This document shows, one piece after another, positions 1 to 9,275 of a DNA stretch of 64,000 bases. Position numbers and translations under genes: made by a program. The DNA comes from Idiomarina xiamenensis 10-D-4 (GTDB lineage Bacteria > Pseudomonadota > Gammaproteobacteria > Enterobacterales > Alteromonadaceae), in assembly GCF_000299895.1 (NCBI RefSeq), contig NZ_AMRG01000005.1:1-64000 (forward strand), given 5' to 3'. The notes below the pieces were generated by a model. That model was given only the letters and a program-made list of their open reading frames with translations, searched no databases and was not told the origin of the DNA. Within the stretch, counting starts at the first letter, position 1, and every line of letters starts with the position of its first letter.

Positions 1-227
1 AGAAATTCTACGAGTGAGCTGTATTATTTTACGGGATAGTTACACAACCGGGCGTTGCCCCAAGAGGTGAACAATCCTAGTAGATGCTTTTAGGGTTTTT
101 AGCATCTACCATCTCAAAGGATAGTCGTATCTAGATAGATACGCGGCCTTAAGTACAATAAGGTGACAAAAGGTGTGCAGCTACCAGTAAAAAACATTTT
201 ATACCAACAAGTTAATTCGATATTGCC

Positions 228-257
228 TTGACTTAGAGAACACAATTATCTTAATAT
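228..257 (+). promoter_or_regulatory. Predicted sigma-70 promoter for the non-coding RNA upstream of the reverse transcriptase
   Basis: A TTGACT -35 element (228-233) is followed after 18 nt by a TAATAT -10 element (252-257). Transcription would start near 264, at the base of a stable hairpin at 261-288. The match was found by eye and not scored against a matrix. Confidence 0.45.
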
Positions 258-260
258 TAC

Positions 261-800
261 GGTCGTAAGCCTTTTATGGGCTTTGACCTTGGAGTAGCTT
301 TTAATTAAGTCTGACGTCTGAGGAGACAGTTAATGTCAAGTCCCACTTCGTGTGACTTGACAAATAATAATATCCGCACAAGCGTAATGCTTGTCAAGAA
401 CTCCAATGCGAGTGTAATCTCAACACGAACTTGGAGGGAAAGGGATATAACTGATTGTAATATTTGAATTGTGGTGCTCATATTAATTGTGACTCCTAAT
501 GTGAATGTTATCTTCAGAAGAATGTTAACTGTAACCAGTAGAAATACTTCCGAGTATTTATAATTATACTGGAATAGTGACCTAATAAATCGGCCCCAGA
601 AATTAGCTTAACCACTGGGTGGAAACGGTAGTTTGTGCCATAGCTTTGAGTTTTTAAGTATGTGCGATGCATTCCCCTTTAGGGCATAACCGTAACTGGA
701 CTGGAGAGCATACATAAGACGACGTAAAGCTAACTGACTTTTGTCGAAACTGTGTATTGTCACAATTGATATGAGACTTCCGGAACCTCGCTCTCCAGTT
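261..800 (+). ncRNA. Structured non-coding RNA preceding the reverse transcriptase (DRT-type template RNA candidate)
   Basis: No plausible gene lies in 1-816, but the stretch is rich in helices readable in the sequence: 261-288 (GGTC/GACC plus AAGCC/GGCTT), 335-361 (8 bp plus 3 bp, TTC loop), 378-394, 401-436, a two-part hairpin 535-572 capped by a TCCG tetraloop (7-bp stem 542-548/553-559), 595-619, and a 10-bp long-range stem 700-709/790-799 that closes about 80 nt just before the RT start. Two more hairpins, 80-109 (9 bp) and 126-143 (7 bp), precede the predicted promoter. Several defence reverse transcriptases, such as DRT2 and DRT9, use an RNA encoded directly upstream as template, so this is the natural candidate. 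The ends are guesses: the 5' end comes from the promoter match and the 3' end from the last stem. Confidence 0.5.
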
Positions 801-816
801 TCGTCACGGCATTTTT

Positions 817-2472
817 ATGGACGAAAAAGAAATCAAAGTTGCGTGGAAAAGCAAATATTCTGACGTAACAGGAAACGAAAAAGATAAAAAAAGACCTTCA
901 TACCTTCATTTTGATGTAAGACCAAATTTCCAATCTGCGTGCAAAAAGATATTTAAAGAAGAGTATATTGAAAATCACTCATTCTGGCCTTTCATCTTTT
1001 ATAAAGCGAAAGCTGAAAAGATTAAACTTTTATCTGATTTATTAAATAAGCATTCTCTAACTCTACCTGCAACTCTAAATAACAAGAAAAATCTCCCAAA
1101 AGCGGTTAAAGATTTGATTGAGGCTGACCCTGAAATATCTAAAGCTTTGATATCTACTAAAGGAAACCCTCATAAATATGCAACATGGAAGCTGCGTCCT
1201 ATCTGTTATGCTAGTCATTTAGATAGCTTGATTTACTCCTACTATGCAGACTTACTATATTTCGACTACGAGAAGCTATTGAAGAAAAAGAAGCTTGATG
1301 ACATTGTCTTGGCTTTTCGAAAAGGAAATGGTTCAGTAGGGAAATGTAATATACATCACAGCTTAAAAGCTTTTAATGATATAAAAGATTATGAAAAATG
1401 TGTTGTATTAGCCTTTGATGTTAGCTCTTTTTTTGACATCCTTGATCACAGCATCATCAAAGATAAATGGCTTGAAGTAATAAACCAGTCTCAAAAGCAC
1501 ACCAGCCTGCCAAAACATCACTTCAAAGTATTTAAATCTATAACATCATTTTCTTATGTTGATAGAGATGAAGTATATGATTTATTTGGAATATCTAAAA
1601 ACAAACCTAAAAAAATATCTAGAAATATAATAAAAGAGAGCTTTTATAAAACACTTCCATCATTTAAGGAGCCAGTTCAAAAACGAAGAAGAAGAACTCG
1701 TATATGCTCAAGCTCAGCGTTCAGAGAGGTAGTAAGAAACAAGCAACTAAAAATCAGCAGAAATAATGATAATAAAGGCATTCCTCAAGGCTCCCCGATG
1801 AGTGGCTTACTATCAAATATGTACATGATTGATTTTGACGTTGAGTTAAATGAATATACCGAACGCCATAATGGTAAATACTATAGATATTGTGATGATC
1901 TTCTATGTATTATCCCTATCCAAAACAAGGCAGAAGTTGAAAGTGCATCAAGGCAATTAGAGAAGTTCGTCTACAACCTTGCAGAAAAGTTCAAACTAGA
2001 TGTAAATGAAAAGAAGACTGAAAAATTTGCATTCATGCCCGAAAGTGCTCTTGAAGCCATTTACCCCGATGGAACACAAAAGCCAATATCAAAACAGTCT
2101 AACAATATTGCTTGCGCAAAAATAGCAGACAAAGCCTTGGTTTATTCTCGATTGCAATATCTGGGCTTTAAGTTTGATGGTAACAAAATCACCATTAGAT
2201 CCTCATCTATTTCTAGGTACCAAAAGAAATTGAAGCGAGGAATAAAATATCACTTACAGCTAAAAAGAAAGTATGATCCTGATGGCTCTTTAAAGCAACA
2301 AAAGCTCAGGGAGTTATATAGTCATGTCGGAATGACAAACTTTCCAGCTTACGCTTACCGCTCGTCAGCTATTATGAATTCACCTGCTATAAACAAGCAA
2401 TTGAAGAACCATCAGCGAGTAATATCAAAGCAAATTAAAACTATTTCCAAACGAATAGACATTGAACCATAA
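817..2472 (+). CDS. Antiviral-type reverse transcriptase (UG/DRT family, most like DRT2)
   Basis: A 551-aa reverse transcriptase. Visible motifs are motif A AFDVSSFFD near residues 199-207, motif B GIPQGSPMSG at 321-330, the catalytic YCDD at 358-361, and a thumb-proximal LQYLGFKFDG at 446-455. About 110 residues separate motifs A and B, with a basic KRRRRTR patch near 289-295. No maturase X domain or endonuclease is evident, and no intron domain V/VI follows the gene, so it is not a group II intron protein. Residues 30-200 (HFD..., HSFWPFI, RPICYASH) resemble the family of defence RTs annotated Drt2; that subtype is a recollection, not a search result. There is no clear Shine-Dalgarno before the ATG. 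It lies beside a type I restriction operon, and a structured non-coding region precedes it. Its likely role is phage-triggered cDNA synthesis. Confidence 0.85.
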   Translation: MDEKEIKVAWKSKYSDVTGNEKDKKRPSYLHFDVRPNFQSACKKIFKEEYIENHSFWPFIFYKAKAEKIKLLSDLLNKHSLTLPATLNNKKNLPKAVKDLIEADPEISKALISTKGNPHKYATWKLRPICYASHLDSLIYSYYADLLYFDYEKLLKKKKLDDIVLAFRKGNGSVGKCNIHHSLKAFNDIKDYEKCVVLAFDVSSFFDILDHSIIKDKWLEVINQSQKHTSLPKHHFKVFKSITSFSYVDRDEVYDLFGISKNKPKKISRNIIKESFYKTLPSFKEPVQKRRRRTRICSSSAFREVVRNKQLKISRNNDNKGIPQGSPMSGLLSNMYMIDFDVELNEYTERHNGKYYRYCDDLLCIIPIQNKAEVESASRQLEKFVYNLAEKFKLDVNEKKTEKFAFMPESALEAIYPDGTQKPISKQSNNIACAKIADKALVYSRLQYLGFKFDGNKITIRSSSISRYQKKLKRGIKYHLQLKRKYDPDGSLKQQKLRELYSHVGMTNFPAYAYRSSAIMNSPAINKQLKNHQRVISKQIKTISKRIDIEP

Positions 2473-2473
2473 A

Positions 2474-2502
2474 ATAGAAGGGCGCTAATAATGCCCTTCT
2501 AT
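2474..2502. terminator. Bidirectional terminator between the RT gene and hsdR
   Basis: A 10-bp perfect stem (2474-2483/2493-2502) with a 9-nt loop begins just after the RT stop codon and includes the last codons and stop of the convergent hsdR gene. Confidence 0.6.
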
Positions 2503-5500
2503 ATATTCATAAGCCTTGTTAAATAGCTCTTTATCTTTACCAAGACCAAACTGGGCCAGTGTTACCAATAATGCTTTTTGTATCTCTCTGGGACCACTGT
2601 TGGAGTTTTGCCAGCCGTCAAAGCGCTTAGCTTTAACAATCTTGTCGATTTGCTCCACCACATCCTGGATAACTTGAGGAGTGCTGTTTGGACGGGTTTC
2701 CATGAACAACTTGGTAAGGGCCTGAACATTATCCTCTTCGGTAACCACTTTCTCGCCAGTTTCACGTTCAGCTTGCACAGTGTCCTTTGCGGCATCTAAC
2801 AGCGCTTTCAACCAGTCAATAGCCTTGATTACCCCAGCTTCATAATCTTGTCGCAGCTTTTCTAAACGCTCGCCTAACTCCACAAATTTTGGCTCGCCGC
2901 TGCCACGCAATCGGCCCATAAGATCTATTTCAAGACGCTTAGCTCTTTGCTCCTGTTCTTTTTCCGTTAGAGTGAAAATCGCATGCTCGTCCATAATGAG
3001 CTCATCAATATCATCTCTGATACGGTTTATATCCGTATTATCGTGAATCATCTTGATGGTTTCAGGCCCCAGAGCAGCCCAAACTAGCGCGCCTGTTTGA
3101 CCGACAGGGCGAACCGATTCATAGATTTGCGCAAGCCATTTGTAGTCTTGCCGATATGGGTTTAAAAACGGGTCAGGATTAATCGCTGACCATAGCTTTG
3201 TAAGTACACCAAAGCTTGCAGCAAATTCGTCACGTTTTTCATTGGTTGGCAAGCACTCTTGCGCCGCCATAACGCCTTCAAATCCCTCAAGGGTTCTATC
3301 TACATCGGGGAAGAAAGATAAACACTTATCCAATTGTGTGGGTAACAACGCCTTGAAAGCTTCAATGCCTTCAACAACACCTTCGATCTCATCCGGATTA
3401 TAAGCAAGCGCGGTACGCAGATTTTCAAACACGCCTAGGTAATCAATGATCAAGCCCATATTTTTGCGTGTATCATCAGTCTCATATAAGCGGTTGGTAC
3501 GACACATAGCTTGAAGAAGCGTATGATCTCGTAACGGCTTATCTAAATACATGCAATAGCAAATCGGCGCATCAAAACCTGTAAGCAATTTCGCGGTAAC
3601 AATAATAAGCTGTAGCGGGTTCTGTGGGTCCTTGTAGCCTTCGATAAGAGCTTTCTGAGTTTGTTCTTCAGCATCAATTGTTCGCCAACGTTTGAAGTCC
3701 TCTTCCTTAACTGGAATGTCCTTATCGCTTTCCCACTTGGCCCAGTCTTTGTTTTTCTTACCTTTGTCGTCAATGATAGGAGCTTGGTCAACGTTCATCA
3801 CCACTTCAACGGCATCAAAGCCTAGCTTTTCGCCCAGCAAGTAATACATCTGTACACATGCATCACGGTCATAAACCACCACCATGCCTTTCATATTTTT
3901 CGGCTTAACGTGGCTGCTAAAGTGTTCAGCAATATCGTTACTGACAGCGGCCATGCGTTTAGGCGCTTTGAGCATCACCGCCAACTTGCCAGCGCGTTTA
4001 GAAAGCGCCGCTTTTTCTTCATCGTCTAGGTTATTGTCTTTGGCGAGCTGCTCAAATTCTTGGTTGATGGCATCACGGTCTACCCGAAGCTCGGCCAAAC
4101 GTGGTTCGAACTTCACAGGGTTGGTCGCCCCGTCACGAATCGACTGCTTGTAGCTGTAGCGATTCATGTAGCGTCCGGGGTCTTCTTCCGCACCGAATAA
4201 CTTAAAAGTATTGCGATCGATACCCGAAATCGGTGTGCCGGTTAAACCATAAAAGTGTGCATTTGGAAGCGCCCAGCGCATTTTTTCACCTAAACCGCCT
4301 TCTTGGGTGCGGTGAGCTTCGTCCACTAATACAATTATGTTATCCCGATTATTGAGGCCGTTAGGATTACTGTCATCAATCTCCACATCTTTAAACTTAA
4401 AGATGGTCGTAATCAGAATGCCACGGCTGTCTTTCTCGATATGTTCGCCGAGCTTTTTGCAGCTTTGTACTTTGATGAGGTTTTTAACGTCGGCACCGCC
4501 AAAGGTCTCGTTGATCTGGCTGTCCAGGTCACGCCTGTCTACCACAACCAATACGGTTGGGTTATTAAGCTCATTGTCAGCACGAAGCATCTTTGCAGTG
4601 TAGAGCATCAATAGGGATTTACCCGAGCCCTGGAAATGCCATATCAAGCCTTTTTTCGGATAGCCGTTACGCACCCTATCCACAATCTGCTTAGCAGCTT
4701 CAAACTGAGGGTAACGCGGTAGAATTTTAATGCGCTTGGGTGGCGTGTTTTTAACGGTTTTGACCGTTGAAAACAGCGCGAACGACTCAAGTAATTGCAG
4801 TAAGGTTGTTGGATTTAGCAACCCCTCAGCGCTTTGTACGACGGAAGCCATTCCAGGCACAATTTCTTCACGCTGATCTGTGTTGTGCCATGGCCCCCAA
4901 TCTTTCACTCGGGCGTTGATAGCACCATAAGAAAAAGTTTTACCTTCACTGGCAAAACACAACAGGTTAGGTACAAAGAAGGGCTCTACGTTTTTCCAAT
5001 AGTGCTTTTTACCGCCCATAAAATCGGCGGCACCGTCTTGCCAGGTAACACTGGGGCGAGTCGCCGTTTTCACTTCGCCCACTACTAAAGGGATACCATT
5101 CACATAAAGCACGATGTCAAAATAGGCTTCGGTAGCCGCGATGTAATGCACCTGCTGCGCTACTACAAAGTGGTTATTATCAAGATTATCGTAATCAATC
5201 AGGTTAATAGTGATGTGATCGCTATTCTCACCAAACGGGAGACTTTTTTCCGCCATCAGCCATTCTTGGAAATTTTCGTTAGCTTTAACTAAACCGGTAT
5301 TACGTGCTTCAAGTATCAACCCTCGAAGCTTATGGATGACTTCATCCGCATAATCCGGCTGTTTAGCTATATCTGGATTTAACGAACACAACGCGTCTTT
5401 AAGCCATTCATCAACGAAGATATCCTGCGCTTTTTTAGGCAGACTCTCACCGTGGCAGTAAGTCCACTTTACCCCGCTTAAACCCTTTAAGCGGTCGATA

Positions 5501-5535
5501 ATTCCATTTTCTGTGACGGTTTGTTCGTTAAACAT
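2485..5535 (-). CDS. hsdR: Type I restriction enzyme R (motor/endonuclease) subunit
   Basis: A 1016-aa HsdR, normal length for the family. The N-terminal PD-(D/E)xK nuclease shows D140 and E154-V-K156. The helicase core has Walker A GSGKS near 303-307, DEAH at 405-408 followed by a TGTP motif, and a C-terminal helicase domain with TAKLLTGFDAP and a Q-x-x-CRTNR motif. It binds the HsdM/HsdS methylase, translocates DNA and cleaves unmodified DNA. It is the last gene of a leftward operon, 2 bp after hsdS. All key motifs are present, so it looks active. Confidence 0.95.
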   Translation of the reverse strand: MFNEQTVTENGIIDRLKGLSGVKWTYCHGESLPKKAQDIFVDEWLKDALCSLNPDIAKQPDYADEVIHKLRGLILEARNTGLVKANENFQEWLMAEKSLPFGENSDHITINLIDYDNLDNNHFVVAQQVHYIAATEAYFDIVLYVNGIPLVVGEVKTATRPSVTWQDGAADFMGGKKHYWKNVEPFFVPNLLCFASEGKTFSYGAINARVKDWGPWHNTDQREEIVPGMASVVQSAEGLLNPTTLLQLLESFALFSTVKTVKNTPPKRIKILPRYPQFEAAKQIVDRVRNGYPKKGLIWHFQGSGKSLLMLYTAKMLRADNELNNPTVLVVVDRRDLDSQINETFGGADVKNLIKVQSCKKLGEHIEKDSRGILITTIFKFKDVEIDDSNPNGLNNRDNIIVLVDEAHRTQEGGLGEKMRWALPNAHFYGLTGTPISGIDRNTFKLFGAEEDPGRYMNRYSYKQSIRDGATNPVKFEPRLAELRVDRDAINQEFEQLAKDNNLDDEEKAALSKRAGKLAVMLKAPKRMAAVSNDIAEHFSSHVKPKNMKGMVVVYDRDACVQMYYLLGEKLGFDAVEVVMNVDQAPIIDDKGKKNKDWAKWESDKDIPVKEEDFKRWRTIDAEEQTQKALIEGYKDPQNPLQLIIVTAKLLTGFDAPICYCMYLDKPLRDHTLLQAMCRTNRLYETDDTRKNMGLIIDYLGVFENLRTALAYNPDEIEGVVEGIEAFKALLPTQLDKCLSFFPDVDRTLEGFEGVMAAQECLPTNEKRDEFAASFGVLTKLWSAINPDPFLNPYRQDYKWLAQIYESVRPVGQTGALVWAALGPETIKMIHDNTDINRIRDDIDELIMDEHAIFTLTEKEQEQRAKRLEIDLMGRLRGSGEPKFVELGERLEKLRQDYEAGVIKAIDWLKALLDAAKDTVQAERETGEKVVTEEDNVQALTKLFMETRPNSTPQVIQDVVEQIDKIVKAKRFDGWQNSNSGPREIQKALLVTLAQFGLGKDKELFNKAYEYIEGHY

Positions 5536-5537
5536 AT

Positions 5538-6686
5538 CTACCCGATCCTAAAAATTGCTTTTTTAACTGTCTTTATCTGCGTACCTTTGTCGACTAAAGA
5601 ACTTAATACTGGCTTTATCCGACCATACATTTCAACAATCTCTTTTTGCTTTTTGATTGCCGGGTATTTAAAAGGCATGTCTTCTATTTGTTTTGCGTTA
5701 ACATTTGGTTGAGCTCCGCCTCTGGCAGCTCCACGTAACCAGCGATTATATGCTCCCGAAAGAGTGAAAATTTGAAAGAACTCTGGCAATACCAACTCTG
5801 GATTCAGTCGAATTCTAATCAAATACCCAGCGAACACAGCATGTCCAAACTCTTTCTTGTATAGCAAAGTCTTCCCGACAGTGTTGCCACTTCGTGCAAT
5901 GAGGAAATCATTGTCATTTAGCCCAAACTTAGTTTCATAGCTGCTGTCTACGCCTACAACATCTGATTTATCCAAAATACCAGATTCGGAAATATCAGTA
6001 ACACGTATATATCTTGGTCGCCCATGTTCATATGGAACAGCTTTCGCTGCGGCACCATACTCAGGCTTTCCAATTAATACATTTTTCAAATAGCAACTAG
6101 GCCAGTCTAAAGAGTTGTTCCATCGATCTTCAAAGAAAGATGTAAATAACTGCTGGGTTGATTGCAGGCTGTCTTCAAGCCTTCTCAATACCATCTCAGC
6201 ACCAGTTAATATCTTTAACAGACTTTCCTGGTAATCTTTATTAGGGAAAGGGAAATTCTGTTCTGCCAAAACTTTCCACTTAATAGTCGGCGATAGTGAA
6301 CCCTCAGAAATTGCCACGGCCCTGTTCATAAAAACATCAGACTGCATAAAAAATGGCAGAAATTCAGGGATAACATTTTTAGAGTTCGCTTCAAGCACCA
6401 TGGCATGTGCCGAGCAAATACAATCCCAGTCTGCCACCGCCACTTTGCGCTGGTAGGCGCGGCGCTTGCCAAAAATGATTTGCCCCTTCTTCACCAAAAG
6501 TTTTTGACCTGCCACATCACTGGGCACACCATGACGTTTAATTTTCAAGCTGTCTGGGTCCAAATGTTCCAGCCCGACATAGATTTCAAGGTCGGTTTCA
6601 CTGGGTGCGACACGCTTGGAGATATGTTTAGCGATATCGCCAAACTTCACCATTTGCCAACCTTCAGGTAATTGTTGCTCAGTCAT
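5538..6686 (-). CDS. hsdS: Type I restriction enzyme S (specificity) subunit
   Basis: A 382-aa HsdS, slightly short for the family. Two target-recognition domains are visible: the first begins LPEGWQMVKFGDI and the second near WPSCYLKNVLIG, each followed by a helical conserved region (an SLLKIL... LRRLEDSLQS segment, and a KQKEIVEMYGRIKPVL segment at the C terminus). It gives sequence specificity to both modification and restriction. It is packed between hsdM (0 bp) and hsdR (2 bp). TRDs recombine readily, so the recognition sequence cannot be predicted. Confidence 0.92.
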   Translation of the reverse strand: MTEQQLPEGWQMVKFGDIAKHISKRVAPSETDLEIYVGLEHLDPDSLKIKRHGVPSDVAGQKLLVKKGQIIFGKRRAYQRKVAVADWDCICSAHAMVLEANSKNVIPEFLPFFMQSDVFMNRAVAISEGSLSPTIKWKVLAEQNFPFPNKDYQESLLKILTGAEMVLRRLEDSLQSTQQLFTSFFEDRWNNSLDWPSCYLKNVLIGKPEYGAAAKAVPYEHGRPRYIRVTDISESGILDKSDVVGVDSSYETKFGLNDNDFLIARSGNTVGKTLLYKKEFGHAVFAGYLIRIRLNPELVLPEFFQIFTLSGAYNRWLRGAARGGAQPNVNAKQIEDMPFKYPAIKKQKEIVEMYGRIKPVLSSLVDKGTQIKTVKKAIFRIG

Positions 6687-8186
6687 TTATTGCTCCACCT
6701 TGCTAACTTCAGTCTCAAATCCCAGCTCAGCAAGGCTTTGGAATAACTTATTGGTCTGTTTTTTCAATTGCACTCGGCTGACCTTCCATGTCTCGATGGC
6801 ATGCTCAATATCGTGCACTTCGCCATTGTTTTGTGCTTGTACATAAAGTGGAATCGACAGGTTGTAGAGGTTCTCTTTGATGGTATCGATATCCACCAAC
6901 GCAGTAATGTCGCTTTGCTGCTCTGGTTCAAAGTAGGCCTCGCACAGTACGGTTAAATCATCATCCGATAAGCGGCTGTGGGCACGCTCTCTGGTGACGT
7001 GTTCTACGCCATTGATAAACAAGACCTTGTTTTTTCGCTCGACAGGCTTATTGCAATTAAGCACCACCACGCAGGATTCCATTGGTGAGTTGTAAAACAG
7101 ATTTGGCCCGAGGCCAATCACCGCTTCAATGATGTCCGATTCAATCACTTGTTTACGGATGCTTTGCTCGGAATCGCGAAACAACACGCCGTGTGGCCAG
7201 AGCATGGCGGCGCGGCCCGTATCGGGCTTAAGGCTTTTAATGATATGGGTGTAAAACGCATAATCGGCGCAGCCTTGCGGTGGGACTCCGAAGAGATTGC
7301 GTCCGTAAGGGTCGGCGGCAAATTTATCGCGGTTCCATTTTTTGATGGAGTAAGGCGGGTTAGCGAATATCACATCAAACTGCTTGAGCTGGTCGTTTTC
7401 AATAAACTTGGGTTCTGCCAGGGTGTCGCCGCGCAGCACATCAAACTCTTCAATGTCGTGTAAGAACATGTTCATGCGCGCTATCGCTGATGTGAGCAGG
7501 TTAATTTCTTGTCCATACAGATGAACGGTTCGCCATTCCTCACCTCTGGATCGCAAATCCATTACTGCATTGAGTAACATTCCTCCGGTACCGCAAGTAG
7601 GGTCATAGGCTGTTTCGCCTGGCTTTAGATCCATGATTCGTGTCATTAAGTGCACGACTGTGCGGTTGGTATAAAATTCAGCTGCAGTGTGACCCGAATC
7701 ATCTGCGAATTTTTTGATGAGATACTCGTAAGCCTCACCTAAATCGTCTTGTGCAACCGACTTAATACCAAGAGGAATTTTGCTAAAGTGCTGAATTAAG
7801 TCCGCAAGTAAATGATCTGGCAGCCGTTGCTTATTGGTCCACTGCGCATCACCGAAAACGCCATGCAATCGAGGGTTGTTTGCTTCAATCAAACGCAAAG
7901 CATTTTGAATCGCTTCACCAATATTCTTACTCGTATTGCGAACGGACTCCCAGCTCGCTTCTTTGGGAATATCAAAACGATGAAACATGGGCATTGCAGC
8001 ATATTCGGCATCGTCGTTAAGCTCTAAAGCTTCAACATACTCCTCGAGATATACGTCTGACAAACGCTTGTAAAACAACAGCGGGAAAATGTACTGCTTA
8101 TAGTCAGAAGCGTCGATTTGGCCGCGCAGAAACTCAGCTGCGCCCCAAAGTAGGTCTTCTAACTTTTTTCTATTAATTGAAGACAT
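6687..8186 (-). CDS. hsdM: Type I restriction enzyme M (N6-adenine methyltransferase) subunit, copy 1
   Basis: A 499-aa HsdM. It has the N-terminal helical HsdM domain (DLLWGAAEFLRGQIDASDYK), SAM-binding motif I DPTCGTGG at 195-202 and catalytic motif IV NPPY at 276-279. It pairs with HsdS to methylate adenine in the recognition sequence. The gene abuts hsdS. It is about the same length as the second HsdM (9276-10775), with motifs at the same positions, but the sequences differ clearly, so this is not a recent duplication. Confidence 0.95.
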   Translation of the reverse strand: MSSINRKKLEDLLWGAAEFLRGQIDASDYKQYIFPLLFYKRLSDVYLEEYVEALELNDDAEYAAMPMFHRFDIPKEASWESVRNTSKNIGEAIQNALRLIEANNPRLHGVFGDAQWTNKQRLPDHLLADLIQHFSKIPLGIKSVAQDDLGEAYEYLIKKFADDSGHTAAEFYTNRTVVHLMTRIMDLKPGETAYDPTCGTGGMLLNAVMDLRSRGEEWRTVHLYGQEINLLTSAIARMNMFLHDIEEFDVLRGDTLAEPKFIENDQLKQFDVIFANPPYSIKKWNRDKFAADPYGRNLFGVPPQGCADYAFYTHIIKSLKPDTGRAAMLWPHGVLFRDSEQSIRKQVIESDIIEAVIGLGPNLFYNSPMESCVVVLNCNKPVERKNKVLFINGVEHVTRERAHSRLSDDDLTVLCEAYFEPEQQSDITALVDIDTIKENLYNLSIPLYVQAQNNGEVHDIEHAIETWKVSRVQLKKQTNKLFQSLAELGFETEVSKVEQ

Positions 8187-9257
8187 TTAATCGCGAAACC
8201 TCTCATTTGAGATCAAAGTAAACTCAATGATGTTGAGCCCAATGCTTGGCTCTTCGTCGTCTGCTTCGTGAGTACTTGGCGGTTCCGAGAAAAAACCAAA
8301 TTTATTTAGTATGCTCATCACTTTGTTACTCTCTTCCCCCTTATACGAGGATGTATTCACACCGCGAGCGCCCTTTCTTGTCTTCGAGCCCATTAGTCTC
8401 GTTCGCTTTTGTGATGTTATTCTTAATAAATCATTTATCAGTAAGCTCCATCCCTCCTGCCATGGACAGATAGGCTGAATAATGCCGCTAACGTGGAAAT
8501 TTTTTACTATATCTGAATGCTGGGTTGATAAGTCATCATATTCTTTCTTATTCAAAACTTTGAACTCTTTCCCTGCGTTACCGAGAATAAAATTGTATAT
8601 CTCATGAACAAAGCAAAAATAATGGCTTAGCGGATCAGTTGGGTTGGCGGTAAGAGCGCTTGCGTCTGGCAATCTGCTATGTAACCAATGAGGCCATCCC
8701 CCTAACGGGCTAACAGTGTCTTTTAATAGCAAGTACTTCGCACTTCCATGCAGGTCAAGATCACAAATCCATCGATACATGCCATTTAAATCTCTGGTCG
8801 ATCGTAAGTAGTGGAATATTGGCCACTCATTGTATAGTTTATGTTGTTCCGAATTCCCCGTGTCTGAAACAGGAATTGACTCGAACATCTTTGCTTGAAA
8901 TAACATTGCTCGTCTACTTACTTCACCTGTATTTGATTGAATAGTAGAGAGTAATAAGAGATCTCCTACCTCTATCGACTTGGGCTGGCCACTTTTTGTT
9001 TTGCCGATACCCGTATATGAAACTTTAGGTGTTTGATGTACGAAGATTGAGCCAGGTACATTAGCGATGCTACCCGATGAAAAATTAAACGACCCTAACC
9101 TAGAGCTCTTTTTAAGGTAGGCAGGAATATTTTTTGCGATGTTTGCCACTATACTTGGTTCATCTGTACCACTATCTATAGCATCATTGAGTGCTTGAAT
9201 GAGACAAACGGTGAGCTCAGAAGATTCTTTCGGGCTGATGTCATTTACTGGTTGCAT
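8187..9257 (-). CDS. Unknown protein inserted between two hsdM genes
   Basis: A protein of about 356 aa that I do not recognise. The ATG at 9257 is preferred over a GTG six bases upstream because an AGG sits 5 nt before it. It abuts hsdM copy 1 and lies 18 bp after hsdM copy 2, so it is almost certainly co-transcribed. Near residues 100-125 it has EVGDLLLL, then about 20 residues later MLFQAK. The order E-GD...QAK resembles the D-(E/Q)xK core of PD-(D/E)xK nucleases in some defence proteins; this is a weak motif-level inference. The rest (WPIFHYLRS, GGWPHWLHSRLPDA, SHYFCFVHEIYNFILG) matches nothing I can name. No signal peptide or membrane segment is seen. Confidence 0.75.
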   Translation of the reverse strand: MQPVNDISPKESSELTVCLIQALNDAIDSGTDEPSIVANIAKNIPAYLKKSSRLGSFNFSSGSIANVPGSIFVHQTPKVSYTGIGKTKSGQPKSIEVGDLLLLSTIQSNTGEVSRRAMLFQAKMFESIPVSDTGNSEQHKLYNEWPIFHYLRSTRDLNGMYRWICDLDLHGSAKYLLLKDTVSPLGGWPHWLHSRLPDASALTANPTDPLSHYFCFVHEIYNFILGNAGKEFKVLNKKEYDDLSTQHSDIVKNFHVSGIIQPICPWQEGWSLLINDLLRITSQKRTRLMGSKTRKGARGVNTSSYKGEESNKVMSILNKFGFFSEPPSTHEADDEEPSIGLNIIEFTLISNERFRD

Positions 9258-9275
9258 AATCACCTACTCTTTTAT

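Noticed and set aside
1-2472. Group II intron carrying a reverse transcriptase
   Set aside because: The RT lacks an evident maturase/endonuclease part, and the sequence after the stop is a simple terminator running straight into hsdR, with no room for intron domains V and VI.
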